This document shows, in pieces, positions 1 through 10,600 of a DNA stretch of 64,000 nucleotides. This DNA comes from Lepus europaeus (lineage: Eukaryota; Chordata; Mammalia; Lagomorpha; Leporidae): positions 11,319,294 through 11,383,293 of the forward strand of contig NC_084834.1 in the NCBI RefSeq assembly GCF_033115175.1, in the 5' to 3' direction. The notes under the pieces were generated by a model that was given only the letters and a program-made list of their open reading frames with translations, did not search any database and was not told the origin of the DNA. Each line of letters starts with the position of its first letter. The stretch's first letter is position 1. Both the position numbers and the translations under genes were made by a program.

Positions 1-63
1 GCGACGCCCTTAACCTGGGGTGTCTGCACTACCTCTAGCTCATGTCAGAACTGAATAGAGTTG

Positions 64-387
64 GGAGCCAGCGCTGTAGTGTAGCAGGTAAAGCTGCTGC
101 CTGCATCCCATATGGACACCAGTTTGAGTCCCGGTTGCTCCACTTCCAATCCAGCTCTCTGCTATGTCCTGGGAAGCAGTAGAAGATGGCCCAAGTCCTT
201 GGGCCCCTGCACCCACGTGGGAGACCCAGAAGAAGCTCCTGACTCCTGGCTTCGGATTGGCCCAGTCATTTGGGAAGTGAACTAGCAGATAAAAGACCTC
301 TCTCTCTCTCTCTTCCTCTGCCTCTCTGTAATTCTGCCATTCAAATAAGTAAAATAAGTAAATAAATCTTTAAAAAAAAAAAAAAAG
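64..387 (+). mobile_element. C-SINE
   Basis: Complete tRNA-derived SINE with A-tail. Target-site duplication GAACTGAATAGAGTTG (48-63) / GAATTGAACAGAGTTG (388-403). Confidence 0.93.
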
Positions 388-564
388 GAATTGAACAGAG
401 TTGTCGGGCACTGAGCCAGGGGAACAACCTGCACTTCTGGTGCAGAAGTGTTCTCTGTGTTGAGTGTTGAGAACAGAGGAAGAGAAAATAGCTGGTTTTC
501 TTCCCTGTTGTTGGCGAGCCTGCTCTGAGGTACACCCACCCTATGTGGAAGCTCCTTCTGCTTC

Positions 565-890
565 GCCATCATCACCACCATCACCACCATGCCCACCCCC
601 GACACCGTCATCACACCACAATCACTAACTCACCATGATCATCATGGTCACTACTAGCACGAAATCATCTTCATCTTCATCAACATCATCACCATCACCA
701 CCACCGCCACCACCATCATCACCACCATCACCACCACCACCAACACCAACACCACCATCACCACCACCACCATCACCACCATCATCACCACCAGCACTAC
801 CATCACCACCATCACCACCATCATCACCACCACCAGCACCACCACCACCACCACCATCTCCCACTATCAACTCCATCACTACCACCACCA
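565..890 (+). repeat. Compound (CCA/CAT)n trinucleotide repeat
   Basis: About 320 bp of interspersed CAC, CAT and CCA triplets. It yields artefactual Pro/Ser-rich and Gly/Asp/Val-rich frames on the two strands. No gene. Confidence 0.9.
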
Positions 891-1560
891 ATCCCTGGTG
901 AACCCAGCTTATAGACCACACCCCAGCAGCAATGAAGGGCATGGCACGTTCCTGTGAGAGGACACTGGCTCTTGGCTTAAGGTGACCACTTCCACCATGG
1001 CCTGAGAGGTCCGGGAGCCACAGCCACAGTCCAGGGGTGAGACCAGAGCCTGGCATAACTCCTGGCTAAGTGCCCAGGCCACAGGATTGCCATGTCACAC
1101 ACACTAAGAGGCACACTTGGCTCCCCCATGCAGGGTGGGGCCCAGGCCCAGCAGCAAGGCAGAGGAGCACCGGGCAGTTGAGAGTACAAACAGGGAGCTG
1201 GCAGCACACAGTGCCACCGTGCAGGTACACGTGGGGTCACCTTGCAGGAAGCATGGGGGGTGGCAGACAGACAGGTATGTGGGGGCCCCTGGGAGCCCCC
1301 TCCCATCGGGTACACCTGCCAGCTCCAGCACGGCACTCTGGCAAGGTGGCAGGTGTGACCATAGGTAACCCCTAAGGAGGCCACTGCACAAGGCCAGAGG
1401 AGGCTGCAGCTGCATCTGTGAACCCCACGCCAGCTCTGCACTCTCCAGCTGGGCTGCACCCTGCGTCACCGGTCTGACGCCAAGGCAGCGGGATGGAGAG
1501 AGAGAGATGAGAACTGAAATGGGCCAGGTCGCTGTAGTAGCCACCAAAGCTGCACCCAGG
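891..1560. other. Low-repeat sequence, no gene recognised
   Basis: GC-rich and repeat-free. Frames of 80-190 codons on both strands show no familiar domain. Possibly intronic to whatever gene uses the CpG island at 1.75-2.62 kb. Confidence 0.5.
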
Positions 1561-1565
1561 GTTAC

Positions 1566-1703
1566 CTGCCGTTGGTAGCTGAAGGGGCTGGCCACAGGAG
1601 GTACAGGTGGGGCGCATATGCTATCGACAGTCACCCAGATGTCGCAGGAGCCCCCAGAGCGCACGCCAGGGGGCAGATGTTTGGGCATCCCCAGCAGAGT
1701 CCA
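1566..1703 (-). CDS. Candidate second exon of the same unidentified gene
   Basis: 138 nt open in phase 0 (WTLLGMPKHLPPGV...SYQRQ) between a pyrimidine-rich acceptor (gacccccag) and donor CGGCAG|GTAACC. Its frame and phase suit the candidate exon at 2363-2452. Extending it to an earlier acceptor near 1817 gives a Cys/His-bearing peptide (CRRRQHFCHLHFKRLAF) in the same frame, but with an in-frame TGA. Not recognised. Confidence 0.22.
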
Positions 1704-1749
1704 CTGGGGGTCTCAGTCGGCCAGGGAGAAAGCAAGACGCTTGAAGTGC

Positions 1750-2620
1750 AGGTGGCAGAAGTGCTGTCGCCGGCGGCACCCAACGGGACACTGCGAGCTG
1801 CACACAGGCAAGGAGTGGCCTGAGCCACCTGCCACCCGCGGCCCCTGCCCTCTGCTGGGGCTGCCGTTAAGGGCCTGGGCGCTGGGAGTTAAGGCGGCTC
1901 CGGAGCTGGGTGGGAAGAGGCACAAGGCCACGTCGAGTGACCAAGACTGGAGGCGCCCCTGCTTCCCTCGGGTCCCTCTCCTGCGCCGGTGGGGGAGGTG
2001 TTCCTGGCGGGACCCACTCTCGGAGCAGTGGACAGGTCTCCTCCTCACCCGGTGAGGGAAGCGGGAGGCTCCGGCTGTGGCTCCCTGCCGCCTCCTGGCG
2101 TTGCAGGAGGTGAACTTCACCGACCACGGGAGCCGGAGCTCGGAGGTGGGTGCCAGTACCGGCCACAGCCATCTGGGAACACCCGAGCGCACGGAGAGCG
2201 CTGGCGAGGAAGGCGTGGTCTGAGGACTCCCCGAGACAGGGATCCGTCCTGGAGACGACCCTGCGTTCGCCGCAAACTTGCCGCGCGCCCCCCGAGAGCC
2301 CAGTGCTCCCAGAGCTCGGCCGACCCCCTCGCCTTCCGCCCCGGGGAGCGCTTACCCCTCACCTCCCAGCCTGGGGGGCGTGCGTCCTTGAAGAAGCGCT
2401 GGTACTGCAGGTGCAGGCGCCTGCCCCGCCCCTCGGCGCCCACCGGAGCCATGCCCCACGAGGCCCCCGTGCGCCACGCCCAGCGGCCACGCCCCCTGTG
2501 GCCACGCCCCCTGGGTCCCGCTGGCCTTTTGCTGTAGAGCGGCTCCCAGCGCCCGCTTCTCGCTCTAAGCGTCCCTCGCAGCTGGGACGGGGCAGCGGGG
2601 ACTCCGAGCCCAGACGCCTT
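1750..2620. promoter_or_regulatory. CpG island
   Basis: GC-rich, CpG-dense, repeat-free DNA with several Sp1-type GC boxes (CCACGCCCC repeated near 2490-2515). It likely marks a promoter, most plausibly for a minus-strand gene leaving the window to the left. Confidence 0.55.
2363..2452 (-). CDS. Candidate first coding exon, gene unidentified
   Basis: ATG at 2452 followed by exactly 30 open codons (MAPVGAEGRGRRLHLQYQRF..., ending PPGWE) and a consensus donor GAG|GTGAGG. It sits in a CpG island (~1.75-2.62 kb) downstream of CHMP7 and in the same orientation, where human gene order places R3HCC1. I do not recognise the peptide as R3HCC1, whose recalled R3H exon is not in this window. It may be an alternative first exon or a chance reading. 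Confidence 0.3.
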
Positions 2621-3467
2621 GTCTTCTAGAAGGATCGCCTCTTCTCCGGGGGGCCGCTGGCTGGGTGAGGAAGGAGTCCGGAAGCCTGAGGCCCGAGAGC
2701 CCTGTGTGTGCGCCAGGCGCGGGGAGTCAGAATTCGCGATGGGACTTCGCCTCGTGCTGCCGTGCGAGCCCGCTGCAAGCTCCCGACGCTGTCACCGCAG
2801 CCCGGGCCACCCCGGGGAGCTGCAGCAGCACACGCGGCTCTGGTGGCCGGCAGCTGTTGGCTCTGGCAAAGTGCCCAGCTCCTCGCAGAAAGGCAAATTA
2901 CCTCGCCGGGAAACCCTCTGGACCAGAAAACTCACCCTAACTCTAAGGAGGCTGCGGTTGCAAGGCCACGGGGCCGCGTTTGGCACCTGCTCCCTTGCAG
3001 CGGGTTCGACACGTCTGAGTCGGCTCACTCTGGCTGCCCTGGGGGATTCTGTCATTTTCACTTCCTCTGGCCCAGCCCCGCTTCCTCCCCGTTCCTTTAG
3101 GCGGCCAGGCAAAGGATAAGGTTACAACGGGGCGTGGCTGAACAGTTGCAACGCTAGCCAGAGGCAACACTTAATTTTAGGAAACACAGTCGGTTCCCCC
3201 CTTGGGCTCAGCGGAAGAGGCTGGATCAGTAGACCGACAAAGGCTAAAGAGAGCAGAGACACGTTCCAAAATTACTCCCTTTGCCAGGCCGGGACTGGGA
3301 GACTGACAGGCGAACCTCCCGTCTTCTTAGGCTACCTCTGTGCTAAGGATCAAGACGTAGGGATCCTCATCATGCCGGCCAAAAGTGGCCAGTTTGGGGA
3401 ATTTAGCTGTTGTCTCTCTAATCTAACAAGCTTAGTTTCAACTTGAATAACCACTAGCACTCAATTT
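2621..3467. other. Low-repeat flank of the CpG island
   Basis: Nothing recognisable beyond moderate CpG content to ~3.1 kb. Confidence 0.5.
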
Positions 3468-3592
3468 CGATTTTTTTTCAAGGCAGAAAGAGAGAGATCT
3501 CCCATCTGCTGGTTCACTCCCCCGAATGCCCACAACAGCCAGGGCTGGGCCAGGCCAAGGCCAAGGGGCCAGAAACTCAATCCAGGAGCTTA
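3468..3592 (-). mobile_element. C-SINE, truncated
   Basis: Antisense 3' portion only (GATCTCCCATCTGCTGGTTC). Confidence 0.8.
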
Positions 3593-4394
3593 GCCAAACG
3601 ATGGCATCCTGTACTGTTTAGTGATAGCCCCAAACTGTGTCTCCAGAGGATCTCCCATACAGCAAGCCCTGTGCTTGGCAGACAGGAAGGACCCGATAAA
3701 CGTGAGCCAGAGCGCATTTCTGCTGTCATCCTATTGAAATAGGAGCTAGAATGCAAGACGGGGCCTTCTAGTCCTGACCCAAACAACCCCAGCTCTGCCA
3801 CGCGTACTGCTGTGCCAGCCCTCATGGCGCTGGCATCTTGGAGTCAGCTGCCTCCTCCACCTTGAAGCTCTGGCAGGAGGGACCACCCCACCTCACCCCC
3901 ATTCGGCATGCCCCTTGAGTGTGTTCAGTTTTGGCTTTGCTGATGTGAGAACCGTGGCATATCATCCAAGGCTGGATCCCTTCCAGTGTGTTGAACCCAG
4001 ATGCGTGGCTTTTCTCCCAGGCTACACCGTTGTGTGAGAGCCGTCGGAGCGGTGTGCCTCCATCGTAACAGCCTGCCGAGGACCTGGGACCACAGCACGG
4101 GCGCATCCTGCCCCTGCAGGAGGCGCTGGGCAGCCCACGGCCGCCACTGCTTCCTGCACAGCTGATGGTGCAGATCAGCAAAGCAGCTCCGTTAAGACTG
4201 TCCTCGGTTTCCCTAAAGCCTAGGAGCTGGCCAGCCAGTGTCTCTTAAGAGGCGATTTCCAATCCGTAGAAGTCAGTGTCATGGCGGAACTGACAATCCA
4301 GGGAGGCTGACCAGCCAGTGCCCAGTACAAGCAGCGACGTGGTTCAGAGGAAAAGCCCTCATGGCAAGTCTTGAAGAGTTAGTGGTTTTCGAGA

Positions 4395-4560
4395 GTGTGG
4401 TAACGAGCAGCCCAGCCCAGCATAGCAGAGAATACCCGGCTGGCTGGATGCCAGCAAACCTAAATCCCCTGGGAGCTCCGTGACCTTGGGTGAGTCTGCT
4501 ACAAGCCTCAGTCTCCTCATCTGTAGAATGGAGGCTTTGGCTCCTTCCGGTCCTCACATT
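4395..4560 (+). mobile_element. MIR SINE (ancient)
   Basis: CCGTGACCTTGGGTGAGTCT then CCTCAGTCTCCTCATCTGTA, the classic MIR 3' half. Confidence 0.7.
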
Positions 4561-4763
4561 CGGAGAAGTCCATGACCTTTTGTGGTGTCTCCCTGCGTGA
4601 GAAAAGGACCCGTGCTTTTCCCAGAGTAGCTTCGGCGTGAATGAAAAATGAGATGAGGGCATAGAAACATTGAGATACGCCAGAAGCAAGAGATTGCCCA
4701 AACTCACCCACCGACCTCAGAGTCCTCGTGCGTCAGCAGCTCCCTCCTTGGGCTCAATCTTCT

Positions 4764-5034
4764 CTCTCTTTTTAAAATGTATTTGAAATCCAGAGACATA
4801 TAGAGATATTTCAGAGGCAGAGAGAGAGAGACTCCCACCTACTGGTTCACTTCCCCAGTAGCCGCCACAGCCAGGGCTGGGCCAGGCCGAAGTCGGGAGC
4901 CAGCACTCTGTCCAGGTCTCCCCTATGCATCAGCAGGGAGCTGGAGAGGGAGCAGAGTAGCCAGGACTCAAGCCGGCATTCTGATAAGGGCTGCGCCTCC
5001 AAGCAGCGGCTGTACTGCTGTACGACGCCCGCTC
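4764..5034 (-). mobile_element. C-SINE, diverged
   Basis: Antisense; CTACTGGTTCACTTCCCCAG and GGGCTGGGCCAGGCCGAAGT are recognisable. Confidence 0.8.
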
Positions 5035-6260
5035 TCACATTCTGGCTTCCATCCGGCAGCAGATTCAAAAAGAGGATCATACAGAGGGTGCCCAAGACAG
5101 CAGGGGGCAGAAGTCATCTCCCTAGGCGACAAACCAGAGGCCCGATTTCCCAAAGCTGCATGCTGGGTAGCGGGAAGGCAAACCCGGCGCCGGGTTCCGC
5201 GGCTCCCAGCCAGCACAGCACCCCTCCCTCCCTGGCTGCAACAGTGACCTCAGACTCATCCCATTCTTCTCCCTACTTCGCTAAGTAGGATCAGACAGAC
5301 AATTCTCATTGTGACATCGGAGACTGCGCTAGGAGGTCTGAGTATCAGAGGAGGGACTCCCAGGCGGGCAACAGCGTTGGTGCAGCGCTCTGAGCCCAAC
5401 TTGCTGGTTCCTGAATTTGCAAAGAGCACGTGGTGCTCCAGGGCTGGCATCTGCACAGGTGTCATCTGAGCCTGTCCAAGCAAACTCACCAGCTCCCCTA
5501 GCAATCCAAGAGGGGAGAGGATCCCCACGTGGACGACTCCTTGATCCAAGACTCAGCAGCATAGTGGGGGAAGGGCACATGCTGGTGAACCCTCAGCCCA
5601 GACAGGTGCCACCCCCACCCTGGCTTGTTTTCTGATCCAAGGGCAGACTTAACATCTTTAAATTTCCTGTAGCGAAGTACTGGGCTGAATCATTTCAGCA
5701 AGGATTCTTGAGCGGCTCAGGACAGCGAGAGAAAAAGAACCAGACCAGGTACTGAGACTCAGCAAGTGCAGGCCAAGTCCTCCCAGGGAGAACGCCCACC
5801 GCACACTTCTCTCCTGGGGCCCAGCAGCTGTCTCTTGTTCTGATTAGATCCTGGGGCTTCAGATTCTCCTGAGGCTGTCTGGACGCCTCCTCCTAACGCC
5901 TCTCCCCAGCCGGTTCACCTGCTCACTCACTGAGCTGCACGCCTAGCACTGGGACACATGGAAGCTGTCTCCTCACCTCTGCAGCCTGCAAGCCCACCTC
6001 CCCAGATGGAGCAGGTGCTGGGGGACAGTGGTGCCTGGCTAGGCCATGGCATGGTCCCATGGGTGGAAGGAATCAGGTCACTTAGAGGATAGAGAGACCA
6101 GGCAATGGCAAACCAAACCAGGGCTCACCCAAGTCCTCCCCAGGGCAGCCTGAGTGCCTGATGACTGGCCACATTCCCACTGAAAGGACCTAAGTGTGGA
6201 TATGCCGGGGGCCCCACGGGAGGCACGAAGGGACAGGACGCCTGACACACACTCCAAGAG
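5035..6260. other. Intergenic sequence left of the CHMP7 3' end
   Basis: No repeat, RNA gene or coding signal recognised. Confidence 0.5.
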
Positions 6261-6274
6261 AGACAAGGACAACA

Positions 6275-7591
6275 ACTTGTTTTTTTTTCTTTTAATTATT
6301 TACCAGATAAAAAAAAGAAAAAATAGTGATTGTTTCTCTTCACCCCCAACATTTCCGTTTACCAAGGTCGAGTGGGAGAGACATTCATGGATCAGCGATT
6401 CGTGCTCCTTGCCTGGAGCAAATTCTTCCCCTCTGCTCTCTGCCGCCTGAAGCGGGAGGGACAGGGCAAAGGGCTCCAGGCAGATGTCCTGGCAGCTGGG
6501 CGGCACGGCGGCAGTGTGCCTGTCACCTTCCTTCTCCCCGCGGCCAGAGCACTCTTCATCCCCGGAAGCAGGAAGGCGGGACCGCGGGAGGCAGAGCCGG
6601 GGCAGCTCACGGCACATCTGGCAGCACGCCACGCCTGCTGCTTCTATTGCACATCCTGGCTCAGAGCCCTGGCCCTGAGGGCGGGCAACAGGTGAAAGGC
6701 TTTCCACACCCACACACAGGAGCTTGCCATGGCCACGCGCGGGAAGGGGAGGCGTGCCGTACGGCCTGTCTTGGGAAGCGCATACAACTTTTACACGAAG
6801 TGATTCCACGAGGGGCCCAAGGAAAACTTCGGCCTCTTTACAGCGGGATCTGGGGTTGGCCACCCTGGGGCCCTGTGGTCACCAGGACCTGTCCCTGCTG
6901 AAGTTCAGAAGCCCGAGAGCGACCCTACCCTGTGAGCAGGTGTTCTTCCGCACAAGATGGAAGAGGCAGCCGCACCAGGCACACAGCCTCCGACCGCCTG
7001 GACTCTGAGCCTCACGGGGATGACCTTGTTTTCTGAATACCTGGACGTCTGGACAACTGACCTTAGGGAAAGAGCGTGTTTCTCCATAGCGGGGCAGCTC
7101 TCGAATCTTCTGAAGAAAACTCTCGAGTGTTTGATTCTCAATCCCATAACCAATGGAAACAGAGCAGAGCAGGGTAAGCTGTTTAAGTGACATTACTGAC
7201 AGACTCAATGCCTTTCAAAACCGTGGGGAGCGGGGCGGGGGCGGGGAGACTGGTTCTGATTTGGCCCAGCTGCACGTCTCCTCCATCACTGGCTGCAGGG
7301 AAGCTGGGGGGGAGACGACACCCACGAGGAGCGCAGGCGGTGGGGACCACGGGCACACGCAGCTGTGCAGATCCTGGCACGGCAGAGCTGAGAAGGCAGG
7401 TGCACCCCACGGCGCGGCTGGCGCAGGCCCGGTTTGTCCTGGACCAGGTGGAGGCTCGCTGGGCAGCAGCCAGGTAAACCAGAGCGGGTCTCCTTCCTCC
7501 TCTTCCCAACCAAATCCCAAAGTTTCTCCTTTAAATAATTATGTACACGCACACAAGCCTGTCTCTTTCACACGAGGGTCCTATAATGGCT
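6275..7591 (-). other. CHMP7: CHMP7 3' UTR (inferred extent)
   Basis: Repeat-free sequence continuing from the stop codon. On the minus strand it ends with an ATTAAA signal (6291-6296), an A-rich stretch, and then a GT-rich element (TTGTTGTCC, GTGTGTGTC) of the kind found downstream of cleavage sites. No other coding signal is seen in it. The exact end is inferred. Confidence 0.6.
6291..6296 (-). terminator. CHMP7: Candidate CHMP7 polyadenylation signal ATTAAA
   Basis: ATTAAA on the minus strand (TTTAAT on plus) with GT-rich sequence just downstream. It is the only plausible poly(A) hexamer between the stop codon and 6.2 kb that I found by eye. Confidence 0.5.
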
Positions 7592-7644
7592 TTAGAGAGT
7601 CGGTTCCAATTGCCTTTTTGGAGATTTACTGCTTGGGACCAAAC
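7592..7644 (-). CDS. CHMP7: CHMP7 coding exon 10 (stop)
   Basis: A 53-nt coding tail after an excellent acceptor (cttctctttgcag). It encodes (G)[16 protein letters not shown] and a TAA at 7594-7592. The bases after the stop still read like the ancestral ending AAGCCATTATAG shifted by one position, so the family's final KPL appears to have been lost by a single-base indel. Confidence 0.92.
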
Positions 7645-10600
7645 CTGCAAAGAGAAGAAATGGCCGGGCACTACTACAGAAGATCTCCAGGCCAGAGGCA
7701 CCCCGGTGGCTCAGGGACCAAGTCCTCACATTGACACCGACCCCCACCTCCCTCACAGGCCTGAGCTGGGCACAGTGGGCTGACCTGCGTCAGCTCAGTG
7801 CCTGGCTCCTCAAGTCCACCGGCAGGGCTGGGAAAGAGAGCCATACCTCCCTCTGACAAGGACAGTTTCTCCAGTTCGGCTTCAAGTTCGGCGTCTGAGA
7901 TCCGAGGGTGAGGCACACTGTCGGCGGGAAGCGGCTTGGGGGCGCCGTCGGGCAGCTCCAGAGGGTCTTTGGTGGTGTCCTGAAGGAGGATGTCCAACTC
8001 CTTCTCCAGCTCCTCACTGTCGAAATCTGGAAAGACAGGGCCACGTGAGGACACGAACTGCAGGCCGGGGACAGCACCTGCGCCAGACAGAGAGGGGGAA
8101 GCTCAGGCAGTCACTTGTCCCCCAGGCAGAGCCAAGCCAGCAAGGAGGTCTACTTTGCTGCACAGTCCCACGGAAGGGGCTCTGCTTCCCCCCGTCCTTG
8201 AGCTGGGGCGGGGGGGGGGGGGGGGCTCAGTCCAGCCTACCAAGGAGGAAACAGAAACTCCCCCAGCTGCTCCTGCAGGTGAGCCCCCAGCAGAGGCCAG
8301 GGTGGGGCAGGCTGGCCTGCACCAGGAATAGCAAGTGCAAGTGCAAAGCCAGCACAGCACAGGGACGTGGAGTGCCCTTAGAAACAAAGGAAGCAGCGTA
8401 CTCTCGACTCACCTATGCCATTGGTCACCCCACCAGCCAGAGTCTGCGAAACTTCATCCTGGGTGTCACACAGCTGCAAGAGACCAGCGCAAGGCCTTGA
8501 CCCAGGAACAGAGCCCTGAGCACCTCCCAGTCTTAAGGGGAAAACTTGGCCTGGCTTCAAAGGAAGCTTCCTCACGCTCCCAAGGGCATGAGTCAAGTTT
8601 GGGAAAGGAGGACGAAGTCCACGGGGCCCTCCCTGTACCTCCTGGATCTGGTCGACGAGGCTCTCCGCCTTCTCCACGGTGACGTCCTTCATGGAGAGTT
8701 TCAGGGCTCCCACCCCAGCCTGGTAGGCGTGGAACACCTGAAGGACAAGCAGTTACCGATTCAGATGGCGAACATGTGGGAAAACACAGACCACATGGCT
8801 TCATCTCCAAGGGATCGCATTGGAGGTTTTGGCCACCCGAGCTCAATTCACGCTGCGTCCACTGAGGCTAAGCCCCCCGACAGGGACGGCGAAGGCAACC
8901 CCAGCCACATCCTGAAAGAGCCCAGGTCTCCTCCCTACAGCACAGCCCCTGGCAGGGCTGAGCGGTGCCTGCTGGAGCCAGGGCGGGGCCGGGCAGGGAG
9001 CGGCTACCATCTGATCGGTCTGGGAGGCGTAGATGCGGTCCAGGATGCCTTGCACGGTGTCCAGCTTGGCGTGCAAGGCCTCGATGCGCTTCTCCGTCCG
9101 CTGCCTGGCCTTCAGGGACCTCAGCGCCTAGGAGGGCACGGAGAGTCAGGTCAGGGCCGGACTGAGCAGCCCAGGGGGCACTCCCGCCTCTTCCCTCTCC
9201 ATTGTAAAACAGGCTGGGGTGCCTGGAACGCCCAAGACCCTGCTCCCCCCGAGCACCAAGCAGTCTGCTCGCCAAGCTGCAGGGCCCCTCGCCCTCCCAG
9301 CCTGCACACTGCATTGTGGCAGGAGCGGCTGAGAACCCACCAGTTGCTTCTTTCCTGCTCGGCATGCTCGGCGGGCTTCCTCTTTACACCTGTGACACAA
9401 AGGGACAGGTCAAGGTGACTGGGCCACAAGATGGGGCGAGCAGGTCCTGGAGGGCCCCCCAGAGCGGCACTCATTAGGGGTTTCAATGTGAAGATCAAAC
9501 CCATTCCACCCTAAGGCAAGAACACGATGCTCAGCTCAGGCAGCCCGCCATGACGCAGGTTCAGGCGTGTGCAGGTGGGAAGCCAGCGGGGCCCCTGCAC
9601 GCATCTTCCCATGGTGGGAGGAAAGCAATCAATTCCTGGCGCCGTAATGACCTCGCCCCTGACACGACTGGGTTTCATTCAAGTTCTCACTCAGCACCTG
9701 CGGGTGCCCTTTTCAGAGGTCTCAGGGACCAGGGCCCTCCGGCACAGTCATCCAGGGGCAGGAGCAGGAGTCCCTGAGCGAGACCCCTGCGAAGGCGGAG
9801 ACTCGCTCACTGCTGGGTTCCAGTCCCGAAGACAACGCCTGGCACGACAAACGCTGGCTGCCTGGCAGCAGGTGTGGGGCGTGTACGGCCAGCGTTAGCA
9901 CTGTGCCCCCAGGCCAAGCAGGAGGCCCCTTTCATCCTCCCCCGTGAGAGTCTGTGTCCTCGTGAGCTCTGCACCAGGCCATCAGTGCTTCCGTACACAG
10001 CAAACACCACACGGACACCAGTGCTTCGAGGGCCGGCCAAGGTGGGAAGGCCCGCGGGCAGCGGTAGTTACCTCTCTGCTTCCTGGGATAAGGACTCCAC
10101 CTTGCGCGAGAGAAGCTGCTCGCTCTGCATCAGCTGGTACACCCCGACATCCACATTGTTCACGGGCGAGACCTTGGCGTGTGGGCCCCGGGCGAACTTG
10201 ACGATCTGGAGGCAGGGACCGGTTACTGAGGCCCCTCCCGCAGACGCCGGGACACCCCCGGCAGACACCCCGCGCCGCCGTACCTTCTCCCCGTTCTGCT
10301 CGAGCACGGTGACTCGCTTCTCCTTCTGCAGCTGCAGCAACACCAAGTAGAAGGTCCGCTCGTCCGGGCAGGAGTTCGCGCACAGGGTGCTCAGCTCCGC
10401 CAGGGCCACCACGGGGTGCGAGGAGAGCGGGGAGTTCTGGTACAGGCGGTACACCTCCTCGGCCTTTTCCTGTGGGGCAGCAAAGCAGGCCCCCCGTGAG
10501 CCCTGGCGCTGAGTCCAGAACCGTGACCGTGCAGGGGAAGCACGGGGCGCCCGGACCCATCCCCCATCATACGGCAGCTTCTTTTTTAAAGATGTGTTTA

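Noticed and set aside
625-1056. 143-codon Gly/Asp-rich minus frame and Pro/Ser-rich plus frame
   Set aside because: Both are translations of the CAC/CAT triplet repeat and lack any other coding sign.
6392-6863. Minus-strand frame containing LEPFALSLP, considered as the CHMP7 last exon
   Set aside because: The true last exon is at 7644-7592 with a strong acceptor and a direct match to [16 protein letters not shown].
8546-9418. 290-codon plus-strand frame
   Set aside because: It runs antisense across CHMP7 exons 5-7; the minus-strand exons with splice sites explain the open frame.
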